From positions 4,985,311 to 5,049,310 of the forward strand of contig CM028328.1 of the NCBI GenBank assembly GCA_016647705.1: a stretch of 64,000 bases of DNA, written 5' to 3'. Made by a program: the position numbers and the translations under genes. Position 1 is the first letter of the stretch; each line of letters opens with the position of its first letter. The notes under the pieces were generated by a model, which worked only from the letters and a program-made list of their open reading frames with translations, was not told the origin of the DNA and made no database searches. Below, one piece after another: positions 36,641 through 47,370 of the stretch. This stretch comes from Eucommia ulmoides (lineage: Eukaryota; Streptophyta; Magnoliopsida; Garryales; Eucommiaceae).

Positions 36641-37339
36641 TGTCTGAATTGCCAAATAGGTAAGTTGGCAATAGTTTCTAAGACTTATACTAAATTATGT
36701 GCTTATTTATTATCTTAAAAATAGTGCATGGTGATTCTGAGAATCATATTTAGTTAAGGTATATTAACATGTTTTTATGAGCTTATATCAAGTAGTGATC
36801 ATATATATGATTTTAAAACATATTACGTGATTTAGAAAATGAATCAAGAGTTTGTACTCTCACTAAGTATTATTAACTACTTGTTACATATCAGCAAGAC
36901 CATTTGTATGATGTACTCTTATTCATGAATATATCTCTTATACAAATGCGTTGAATTGATATGATATTTTATGCATCATGAAATGATATCTTGATTCATT
37001 ATAATACACAATATCGTAGTATACTAAAGTTTTTCAAATTATTAAAGAATGATTTAAATTGATCATGACATTGATAATACTTGTATGATTATTATTAATA
37101 TGAAAGCATGAGAATTAATCTTTTCGATACCATATGCATGTTATTCTTGAGATATAATTCATGATTCTTGTGTGTTAACAATTATATGATTCTAATTAAA
37201 TTTAAAGGGATGTTGGCAAATGATATCGTAAAATATTAAACTATTTGAAAATACATATGGAGGATATTATTTTTGGTTCTACTAATGAGGATCTTTACCA
37301 AGAGTTTGCCAAGATAATACAGGTCGAATTTGAAATGGG

Positions 37340-38185
37340 TATGATAGGGAGTTGACCTTTTTCCTTAGGTTACGAATCAAGCAAACCAATGAAGAGATCT
37401 TTGTGAATCAAGCCAAGTACACTAAAGAATTGCCGAAAAAATATGGTTTGGATGGAGCAAAAGAGTACAAAACTCTCATTACATCCGCTACGAAAATAGA
37501 CAAAGACGATACGAGTAAAAACGTAAATGAGAAAATATATCGAGGTATGATTGGTAGCTTATTTTATCTAACTGTTAATAGACCTTATATTATGTTTAAC
37601 GTTTATTTATGGATTTCAATCTTATCCTAAAGAATTGCATTTAACTGCCGTTAAGCGAATCTTTCGATATTTGAAAGGGACACATAACCTAGGATTATGG
37701 TATCCTAGGGGGAGTGACTTCAAGTTGACTAGTTACTTCGACGCTGATTTTTCCGGTTGCAAAGTTTAGCGTAAAAGCATAAGTCATGTCATTTTCTAGG
37801 ACATTCTTTGGTTTCTTGGTTTAGTAAGAAATAAAATTTTATAGCCTTATCAACTACTGAGGCTGAATACATGGCAACTGGTAACTGTTGCGCACAAATT
37901 CTATATATTAAGCAACAGTTAAAAAAATTTGGAGTTTGTATAGATAAAGTCTCGATCTATTGTGATAATAAAAGAGTTATATGTCTAAGTAATAATCCTA
38001 CACAGCACTCACAAACTAAGCATATAGAGATTATATATCATTTTATTCGTGATCATATTCAAAATAAGGACATTATTATTGAATATATTGATACCTCCGA
38101 CCAGCTTGCTGACATATTTACCAAACCTTTTAGCAGAAGATCAGTTTGTGAGGATTATCTAAGGTTTAGGTATAGTTAGGCACAA
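37340..38185 (+). pseudogene. Copia RT C-terminus and RNase H of element F, with stops
   Basis: One frame reads VNQAKYTKELPKKYGL, then YRGMIGSLFYLT, then AVKRIFRYLKGTHNLGLWYP, then DADFSGCKV, a short broken stretch around 37770-37860, then TTEAEYMATGNCCAQI, YCDNKRVICLSNN and DQLADIFTKPF. These are the conserved end of copia RT and the RNase H domain with its catalytic Asp/Glu positions. The upstream RT catalytic region and integrase are absent between 36640 and 37340. Confidence 0.9.
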
Positions 38186-38229
38186 TAATTTATGCCTAGA
38201 GTAATGTTTTTAGTTCTCCTTCCCTATTT

Positions 38230-38291
38230 TTTGATATGACAAAGGGGGATAATATATTTTGATGTTTATTAAATATCTTTATTGAATTGAA

Positions 38292-38382
<91 letters not shown>

Positions 38383-38677
38383 GGGAAAACATTAGTTAAT
38401 GTTTAGGATTTGTTCGCCTAAGCATTACACTCTGATAGGGGGAAAACATTGTTGATATGATCATGTTATGCCTTATTAAATCTCTATAATTGTTTTATTT
38501 ATCATATTTTGTGCTTTGTTGAATATTTGATGAATTTATTGAATTATCTTCATGATTATGCTTTAACGAGTTAAAAAAAAAAAAAAAAAACCATTATTGG
38601 ATTTAGGGGGAGCGTGGTTACATTATTATTTTGAAGAAAATATCAAAGTTAATTATCATCATAAAAAATAGGGAGAT
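38230..38677 (+). promoter_or_regulatory. Multiple polypurine tracts before the 3' LTR of element F
   Basis: Purine runs AAAGGGGGA (about 38240), AAAGGGGAAAA (38379), AGGGGGAAAA (38438), AGGGGGAG (38605) and AATAGGGAGA (38668) precede the LTR start at 38678. An (AT)n tract of about 85 bp is at 38294-38379. Repeated purine tracts are reported for Sireviruses. Confidence 0.65.
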
Positions 38678-41600
38678 TGTTGATCCCGAGATTTTGATGG
38701 ACAATTAAGTGTTGATATTTTTTTGTGGAACTAACGTGTTTATTAAGTATTTCAGTTTAAAGAGTTCCATTTAAGACTATATCATCAAGTAATTATGAAG
38801 GGTACAGAGACGGACATTGAGAGATTGAAGATTCGGAATATACTAGGTAAAACAACTTAAATCTACTTTACTCTTAATGTATTCCTATTAGGATTACACA
38901 TGACACAAAAATTATTTATATTTATGTGTTTTTAAATTAAGATCCTAGTAATTATTCAATTATTTGCTCCAATGTGAAATTGAACAAGAACAATTGTCCT
39001 ATGCAAGATTAGTATTTAAAATTAAATATTAGTATCAATTAAGTTAATAGAGAAAATAAATCGGTTAATATGTTTAAAACATTGATGTTTGGAATTGAAA
39101 TAAAATTGAAAAAGGTGTTCTAGTAGTGATAAGTCAACCGACCACAAGGGTTTAATCAACTGATCGGCAAGGGTTGGAAAACGAGGAGTCTCTGAATCGA
39201 TCGGTCAACTGACCAAGAGAGATCGGTCAACCGATTACTGAAATGATAACTCTCTGTATCAATCGGTCAACCGACTAAGGTCGAAAATAGGCCTGAGGAA
39301 ACATCTTGTATTAATCGGCTAACTGGCTCATGTGGGATCAGTCAACTGTCCAGTATTTGAGAAATATCTTGGGTACATCCTGTATCTATCGGTCGACCGA
39401 TGAGTAGAAGTCGATTAATCGACTGTGCTGTTACAGATCTCGAGGAATTTCGAGATTTGATCAAAACTAGCCATTTTTGGCTTACTTGCTTGAGATATCT
39501 TAGGGATTTGAATATGTTGAAGTTATGTTACTCCTATTTGGATATACCTATAGATATGGTACATAAAATCATGGTGTTTCTCAATTTGGTACATTTAATA
39601 CTTTCTATCTTTACGATTTAAGATTGAGAAATAATTTGGGGACTAAATTTAGTATTTTAAAAGCCATATTTAAGTGAATTAGACCAGGGTTAAATGGTAT
39701 TGATATACGGGGTCTATATGTGCATTTAATTATCATATCTTGAGGAAACTAGCCGTTAGAAGGCAAATTTCAAAACAGATTAAATAGACCAGCGTTTTTA
39801 AAGATTAATACATCACTTCTATTAAGAACTAAGAGTTCCTGAGCTTTCTAAAAAAATTTATTTTGAGATTATATCGAGAGATTAATTGTGTGAAAAAGTT
39901 CTTGAGTTAAAGCGCTAATTGATTTGACGTCACCGATCTGAGCTGTCTAAGCGATTCAATTTTCAATCTTTCGGTGTTATTCTGGTGAGATTTTTCTAAT
40001 CTTTTATTTTTAATTGCGAATTTACATTATCATCGCTTCCTTGGTTATAAGATCATTGTGAAATCATTTTTGAACTTTAAAGAGTATAAGAATTCTTTTG
40101 AAATGATTTTTGTGATTATTTGATTATGTGCTTAAATTTTGTGCTACCCACATCTTTATACAATAAGATATTGAATTCCTCACATAAATCCTATCACTAG
40201 TAATTTCAGGACATTAATTGAGTTTAATTGATTTAAGGTGGTAGAAACTCCGAAGAGGAAGAAATTTATTGATTTTTGTAATTGGTAAGTTTGTACGGAT
40301 TAGATACTATTGGAAGTATCTTGTCAGAGGTAGCTTTGGTTTTAATCTATTCTGGGAAAAAAGATTGAGATTTGATCTTTACCTAGTGGAGAAAAATGTT
40401 AGGTTATTCTTTTCCCTTGAAAAGAATTAGGTTTGATTTTTCCTGATTAGAATTACTTTTGAATGAATTGTAATTGTTCCATCCTTACTGGTGAAAATGA
40501 TACTTGGAGTGTTTTGTGAAGTTTGATTCTTAGTCTGGTAAAAGAATTAAGTTATTCTTTAATCTGCAAAAAGAAAGGTTCTTTCTTAACATGCAAAAAG
40601 AGAATTATAAAGGTTGATTTTGAGCTAGTGTAAAGAATCATTGTAAGGCTTTGGTTCCTACTTATTAAAGGGATCAAGTGGTTTAGTGAGTGCGAATCTT
40701 CATGGGGATCGGAGGACTGGATTAGCCAAGAGTAGCTTAGTGAATCAGGATATATCATTTTGTGTTGTTTTATTTACTTTGTTTATATTTTGTTTGGTTG
40801 TGCACGTAGTTTAAACACTTATGCGTAACAAGATAATAATTGATTTATGATAAAATTGATTATTTGATAAATTAAGTATTTAAAGATCTAAATTTGTTTA
40901 AATTTTTACAACTACGTAATTCACTCCCCTTTTGGGTAACTTATTGGGCTAACAGTACTAAAACTAAGTGTAAATTAACTGAGTAGATCAACTCAGATAA
41001 GAAACATTTAGTGCTAAAACTAAACATAAATCGACTGAGTCGATCAACTCACACAAGAAACATTTAATACTAAAAATAAGTGTAAATTAACTGAGCAGAT
41101 CAGCTCAGACAAAAAGCATTTAGTACTAAAATTAAGTGTAATGAGCTGAGCAAATCAACTCACCTAAGAAACATTTAGTATTGAAATTAAGTGTAATAAG
41201 CTGAGCAGATCAGCTCACCAACGAACATTTAGTGATAAAAACTAATTGTGAAAATGAGTCGAGCAAATAAGTTTGGCAAAGAAACTCTTACTGATAAAAA
41301 TCACCAAGTGTGGGTGTAAGAACGAACTGACAAATTAGTTCGGACCGATAACTGAGTGTAAGAAGAGAATATGACCTTTCGTCTTACTTCTTCAAACAAA
41401 CATTCAGGTCAGGAGAGCAAATGATGCGGGATAAATTTTCATTTCTCGAAAAAAGCCCATCGCGATAAGCCCACAAGTAGTCCTAGGCTAGCACAATAAA
41501 GAGGCCCAATGCTCAAAAGGAGCCGAGCCATAGACGTTGGTCCAAAGCGATGATCCATGCATGGATCCATCAAGTGGAAAGTCAAAGAACGTAATGTAGT

Positions 41601-42006
41601 CAACAATACACTCCCAACTAAATAGCAATAAAGTGGTAGAAGATTAAGTCCTTAAATATCAAATCAACCCACTAACCCATAATTCTACCTAAATAGGAGG
41701 AAGTGGCCCTTCATCAAATAGTGGAAGAAGATCTAGGCATTAAAGACTAGGTCATCCATACCAAATGGTCGTGATCTACTAAGTCTATAAATAAGGAAAA
41801 GTATCACATTATCGTTACATTCAATTTTTGGCCTAATACCCATAAACAGACTGACTTATTCTCACGTGAAAGGTTCTTTGACCGACACCACAGCGGTGTC
41901 CCCTTAGAACTAAATGATTTTGCGGAATAAATTTGTAGATTGCAGAGATCTTTGGCACATGAGAAGCTGTTGCATGTGCGAGAGATTTTTTGGCAACATC
42001 AGTCGT

Positions 42007-43391
42007 TATTGGGTATTTAAAATGATAAGGGATGTTGGTGATATTTTCAAAATGAGATGGAGTGTACCTGTGAATTTTCTAAATGACAAGGGGTATCAGT
42101 GAAATTTAGCTTTTATAGAGGTATTCCAAAAGCTCAGATCGAATCGGTCTACGTGCAATAATTTATGCATCCTTGTTGGATATAATATTTCCAATTCTAG
42201 GAGAAATAAATTAAGGAAGCTCTAGTTTTTTTTCTGCCAATTCAAATCCACACTCTAAAATTTGTAACTAAAAGCAATCATTGGTGGATGTAAGTGATAA
42301 TAAAAGGTACAAACATGAATAAATTTCATTAGCACATTCTAATAGTAAATGTGCGTCCATATCACTAAAAGAATTCCTAACTTAGACTCTTCTTATTTTA
42401 CTTATGGTTTGACTCAGTATTTATGGGCATATGATTTCATTTTTCACAAGTTTTTCCGTTGTCTTATTGGATGAAATTGTGACATGTTTTACCTTTTTAA
42501 AGTTTTTTTCTCATCATGACTTGTTGGGTGTAGTTGTAACCTATTTTAACTTTGTAACTATATTTTATGGGATTTGTAGCTCATTATGTTAATGATCGGG
42601 ATTGAGAATTGTTACAAAATTCTATTCGAATTGTAGCAATTAAATTAAAAAGTTATGTTTTATTTGAACAATTCATTATGATCTTAAAATTGTAGCATTG
42701 AATGTTTGAAAGTCAGGAAAATTATAGAAAATTGGAAGTAATTGAATATGATAACTGTTAAGATATGGATTACGAATAAAGTTAGACCAATAATTTCGAA
42801 ATTATTGTCGTTTGTCTATTATGATCTTCCTATAAATGAACTTCATGAGTTGACTAATGCTATAAGAGTAAAATGAAGCAACCATTGCATATTGAGTTTA
42901 AAAATGTTATTATTTAGGAATACTTGGTGGGAGATCCTAAAAATCGTGTCAAATTAATAAAAATTCTCAAATCAAATAATTACTTTAGTTTTGCTCTCAT
43001 CCATTAGAGTTCATACACACTAATGTTTCAATTAAGATTGTTGTCACACTGCCACTAGCCAACAGACTCCGTCTGTTGGATTTCGACAACCACCGGTCGC
43101 CGAAGCTAATTTTTTTTTTTTTTTTAGTTCCATTACTAAATGGTTAGTAACATTTTTTTTATTTCATTTTTAGTTACTTTTAACAAATTTTTCGATTTCC
43201 GATTGTAGAAAAATCACATGAATGCAACTAAACGTTGTAATTAAAAAGTACACTAAAGAAATATACTAAAAATTAACTTAAAGATCGATACACTTTAAAC
43301 TATAACTAAAAATATACTTAAAAAATAGTTAAACCTCATTAAAAATATAATAAAAAATAATTACATGTAACTAAAAAATACACTAGAAATA
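42007..43391. other. Intergenic between elements C and A, no gene seen
   Basis: AT-rich with weak frames only. 43059-43079 forms a perfect 9-bp hairpin (CCAACAGAC, TCC loop). 43240-43390 repeats AACTAAAAATATACT. Confidence 0.4.
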
Positions 43392-44313
43392 GTTACTGAT
43401 GAGGGTATTTTTGGGCGCCTCTAAGTTAGCACTTGGGACTCAACCACGTGTCAACCCTCGCAATGACAGGGACAAATTCTAGAATCCACAACGCCACACT
43501 AGAGCATACACTGACTACGGCTCTTCCCTGGAATCTCATTTGCACCTAGGGAGGAGCGAGGAACCCCGCAGGGATGTGCCGCTTTGAGCTCTGCGCCGTG
43601 CCATTGGCGATCAGTTTTAGGGACTTAGCCGTTCACCTCAACCGACTCCATTTTTCACCTTGTTTTTTCTCTAGAACTCTACGGATCTCCACTCTCCTCC
43701 ACCAGCTCACTGCCGTATGCCTGACAAAGGCTGGCGGGTTTCGCCAAATGGGCCCAAAAGTCCAAGCCCAATAATTATCTCCTAAACGCCCTGGATTATC
43801 GGCTAAACACCGAGTTTCGACTAATTAATCGTATTTAGGCCCGACTAATCATCTTCAATGCCTATATATATTGGGGGCTATGTAAGCTCAAGGTACGCTT
43901 GAATTACTTACATTACTTGCGAGTTCATTTGTTTACTTGCTATATTCTGTACCTTTTCTCTCTGAGCACTGATTACCACGCCAGAGGGGTTTCATCGAGA
44001 CAAACCCCGGTCTGAGCCTTCTGCAGGTACACTCCCTGAGGAGCAGGACTCTGGACACGGTAGGTCAGTCCTCCCAAGACCCAGCACAGCTCACTCGAGG
44101 ACTTTTCAGCCGACGACTCCACCTCAGCAAGAGAATCCACCCGTCATCAGACTGGACCATACTCGAGGTGTGTACCAGTTTTATGCACCAACAGTTTGGC
44201 GCCGTCTGTAGAAATCGAACAAAAAGCCTTCCCCTGATCATTGCTCTCTACTCAGCTGAGCTTGAGTGATCACAAAGGTCCAGTTAGATAGACACAAAAC
44301 AGAAGAACGAGAA

Positions 44314-44600
44314 GACATGTCGAATAATCCAAGCGCATACCCCCTAGTTCCCACCAACGCGGATAACTGCCCCCCATGGTCAGGCAAGACCGTCAACTCT
44401 GCCACGTGGGGCTGCGGGACAGACTTTAAGAGCTATGGAGATATCTCGGGTTGATCTCCTTGAGCGCCAAATGCAAGAGTTCAAGTCGTATGTACAGTTC
44501 CTCCTCGCGTGCCTATTGCCAACCACCGTCCAGGGAGGACCATCTCTCCAGACCGCAGGGCCCGAGGAGTGACTCCAAGATCACGACGCTCGTGTGGAAT
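44314..44600 (+). pseudogene. gag N-terminal remnant of element A
   Basis: MSNNPSAYPLVPTNADNCPP opens at about 44317 and runs to a stop near 44454; in a shifted frame LERQMQEFKSYVQFLLACLL and a PEE-like segment continue. The same start (AYHLAPTNENNCPP) lies in element B on the minus strand. The rest of gag is missing. Confidence 0.55.
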
Positions 44601-44849
44601 CTTTGAATGGGCTTGTGCTCGAGGGCCGCCCTCCACGAAGACATAGTGTCAGGGACTGACTAGGGCTATCCTTGGGCTCAGCTTCCTAGCCACGAGATTA
44701 GGTCCGACCTGAGGGCAAGTCATGGGTAGGGCCAAGCGTCTACCAGCCACTCTCATACCACCATGGCGTCCAAGCAGCAGCCAACTATGAGCATGCAACT
44801 TAAAGGCGGAGACGAGCAACGGCATTCTGACCCCCTGAGTCACATCCCG

Positions 44850-45260
44850 ACGTTGGTGTCACGAGTAATTCTCCACGATTACATTCCTACCCCTTGAGTC
44901 GCATCTCGATTCTCGGCGTCGCGAGTGATTCTCCACGATTATATTCCGACCCCTGAGTCGCATCCCGGCTCTCGGCGTCGCGAGTGATTCTCCACGGTTA
45001 CATTTCGACCCTCTGAGTTGTATCCCGACTCTCGGCGTCGCGAGTGATTCTCCACGGCTGCATTCCAATCCCCTGAGTCGTATCTCGGCTCTCGGCATTG
45101 CAAGTGGTTCTTCACGGCTGCATTCTGACCCCCTGAGTTGTGTCCCAACTCTCGGCGTCGCGAATGATTCTCCTCAACGGTATTCTGACCCCTTGAGTCG
45201 TGGATGATTCTCCGCCCAACGTCCTGACTCTTGGTGTCGCGAGTAACTCTCCGCAAGTCT
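44850..45260 (+). repeat. ~60-bp tandem array in element A
   Basis: GTGATTCTCCACG recurs at about 44925, 44984 and 45044 and onward, about seven units, each with CCCTGAGTCGCATCCCG and CTCGGCGTCGCGA. Element B has the same family with a 79-bp period. Confidence 0.85.
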
Positions 45261-45399
45261 CATCCCGGTGCTCAACGTCGAGGGTGACAACCAGACCCCC
45301 TCCGAAAGTCAATAGTCTGTACCCGGGGATAGACTTAGGTCATCCACCAAGGGCGGGGCATTAATTGGGTCTGAGGGCCTGCAGCCAAGTACCTCTCCC

Positions 45400-45660
45400 T
45401 ACCAGTCGACTATGAGTCCGGCATTCTAAAAGGGAAGGTGCTCCTGTATGGACTAAATGGAGATAACCTGAAAGGGTTCTTGAATGAGCTTGACTACAAA
45501 GAACTCCCCGATGACCGACCACAGGGGTCCAACCACCGTGTTGCACCCCTGTGGACCGAGAGGATCAACTACCCTGGGAAACCCTACTCCTAACTTCACA
45601 ATACGATTTCCTTGCAATCAGCTAGTGTCACGAACTGGGGGGGTTAGTGGTCTATGGTCC
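45400..45660 (+). pseudogene. Conserved internal ORF fragment of elements A and B
   Basis: GKVLLYGLNGDNLKGFLNEL, then PLWTERINYPGKPYS is readable. Element B has a close counterpart on the minus strand at 56796-56490 (KKVLLHGLNKNKLKGFLNEL). I do not recognise the domain. Similar residues in two diverged copies suggest a protein once encoded by the family. Confidence 0.4.
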
Positions 45661-45889
45661 TGGACAGATACCAGAAGTTCTTGAAGTTTTTGTAAATTTT
45701 TTAAAATTTTACAACTCTAAAAACCATGCTAGGCAAAGAATGACCTAGCGAAAACGTTGAGAGAAAGGAGTAGACTCTAAAGTATCCTGGTAATACCGCT
45801 TAAAAGTTTACACGCTCGCGTACAGAAAAATAGGAATAAGCAAAAAGGAGTCTACAAAATCCTAAGTCCTGAAATGGTGATGGTCCGGG

Positions 45890-46030
45890 CTTAGTCCTCT
45901 CTACCCTCATTGTGAGGGGCGTTCGTGGGAGGGAAAGTGGCATCTATCTTGCCCTCCTCAGTCCCCTCGTCAGCACTCTCTTTCTCGGCATCCCTCTGCT
46001 CGGCGCCCGTGTGCGTGGCACCATCGGGGG
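45890..46030 (-). CDS. Short antisense acidic ORF shared with element B
   Basis: On the minus strand GAEQRDAEKESADEGTEEGK is followed by IDATFPPTNAPHNEG and a stop. Element B carries GAEQGYAEEDSAEEGVFEEG with IDTTSPHMDA on the + strand at 56148-56281, also antisense to its element. Unknown function; could be the end of a longer antisense gene. Confidence 0.4.
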
Positions 46031-46449
46031 CATCGTCCATGGTGTCCCATATCCAGAACCATCAAGTTTGATGGGTACCACCCTGTCACCCTACTGCTAG
46101 TCGGCATGGTCCGGGTGGCGACGGACACCGCCCTGTCGTGTTACTCCAAGTCGACAGGGTCTAGTGACAACCTTCTCCAAGAATTTTAAATTTTCCTAAG
46201 TGTTTGAAATATAACTAGCAGGGCTCACGAGTGTAAAACACTAGAGAAAAATCAGGATTAAAAATTCAAGATGAGCAAAAGAGAGAAAGAGGGGGGAGCA
46301 TTGCCTCCCGTTGTTAAAAATTCCAAGGGGGCAAAGTTGCCCCGTAAATAAGAAGAAAGGGAGGAGAGGGGCGCTGCCCCCTCCTAGTTAAATATTCTAA
46401 GGGGGAAAAGTTGCCCCCCCTAAAGAAAATAGAAGTGAAGGGGGTGTTG

Positions 46450-46640
46450 GTCCCCATCCCCCCCCTCCTGTTTTACCCAGAACGGCACTGGCCTGACCAG
46501 CGCCTTTGTGGGCGCTGAAAAAGCCAGCGCCCTTCTTTGGGTGCTGGTCACCAGCTCTATTGTGGGCGCTGAAAAGACCAGCGCCCTGCTTTGGGCGCTG
46601 ACCAAGCCCTATTTGGGCACTGGTCAGCCGACCATCTTAG
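46450..46640 (+). repeat. GGGCGCTG hairpin repeats in element A
   Basis: Three loose ~65-bp units. Two contain GGGCGCTGAAAAxxCCAGCGCCC-like inverted arms of 8 bp, able to fold as hairpins. Confidence 0.65.
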
Positions 46641-46769
46641 GCATTGGCCCACCTCGGCCGATGCTAGTCCCACCTCGTCCGCGGAGCGTACTCCCCTGGG
46701 GCTCACCTCAATTTTCTCCGCAGTGGAGGTCAGTCTGTGTTTAGGGCTTGTTCACGATGAACGTGTGTC

Positions 46770-47370
46770 GCCCTGAAAATCGAAAAAATTCAGAGCTGCC
46801 CTACCGCACTACCTGACCCCGGACCCCAGCTGTATGGGAGCCTATCTAAAATTAGCTCCTCTAAAAAAAAACTAACTATGGAAAAAGCGTCGCCCTGGAA
46901 ATCGATAAAATTCGGGGTCGCCCTGCTGTGCTACCTGACCCCGGACCCCGGTCGTAAGAGAGCGTATTTTAAATTAGCTCTTCTAAAAAAGTTCAACTCT
47001 TGAAAAATTGTCTCCATGAAAATCGAAAAAAATTCGGGGTCGCCCTGTCGTGTTACCTGACCTTAGACCCCGGCGGTATGGGAGCGTATTTCGATTTAGC
47101 TCCTCTAAAAAAGTTCAACTCTTGAAAAATCGTCACCGTGAAACCGAACAAATTCGGGGTCGCCCTGCCATGCTACCTGACCCTGGACCTTGGCCGTAGG
47201 AGAGCATATTTCAAATTAACTCCTCTAAAAAACTTCAACTTCTGAAAAATTGTCGTCCTGAAAATCGAAGAAATTCGGGACCGCCCTGCCGTGCTACCTG
47301 ACCCCGGACCCCGACTGTATGGAGGCCTATTTGGAATAAGCTCCTTAAGAAAAAACTAACTCTTGAAAAA
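46770..47370 (+). repeat. ~120-bp tandem array in element A, five units
   Basis: GAAAATCGAAAAAATTCGGG, GTCGCCCTGCCGTGCTACCT and GACCCCGGACCCC recur about every 120 bp, ending before the 3' LTR. Reverse copies lie at 54870-55130 in element B. Confidence 0.85.

Larger units (their letters stand above)
32917..40954 (+). mobile_element. Element F: Sirevirus-like copia retrotransposon, degenerate
   Basis: The 5' LTR is about 32917-35225 and the 3' LTR 38678-40954, both starting TGTTGATCCC. The primer site TGGCATCAGAGC (35228-35239) is tRNA-iMet type with one change. Target GTACT is at 40955-40959 and at 32901-32905; 11 extra bases separate the left copy from the LTR. The internal part is only 3.45 kb: gag, a gap where protease, integrase and the first part of RT should be, then the RT end and RNase H. 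Long LTRs, RNase H wording and multiple purine tracts fit the Sirevirus lineage. Confidence 0.88.
32400..41330 (+). repeat. 56-bp minisatellite of element C, split by element F
   Basis: Units of 55-57 bp with AAACATTTAGTACTAAAACT, AAGTGTAAATTAACTGAGC and AGATCAGCTCAGACAAG. About nine units lie at 32400-32905 and about six at 40955-41330; between them sits element F. The array lies just before the 3' LTR of C, as 3'UTR tandem repeats do in Tat/Ogre elements. Confidence 0.85.
17681..42001 (+). mobile_element. Element C: Tat-like non-autonomous gypsy element with nested insertions
   Basis: The 5' LTR starts at 17681 (TTATGCGGGA) and resumes after inserted element E at 31101, ending at 31361 (GACAATAGCA). 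The 3' LTR is 41422-42001 (TGATGCGGGA to GGCAACATCA). Flanks GTCAT (17676-17680) and GTCGT (42002-42006) are a 5-bp target duplication with one change. The primer site TTTGGCGTCATCTGTGGGA starts at 31362. With nested elements removed the internal part is only about 2 kb: an antisense DUF604 fragment and a 56-bp tandem array. No gag, RT or integrase is seen, so it must have moved with help from a relative. Confidence 0.85.
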
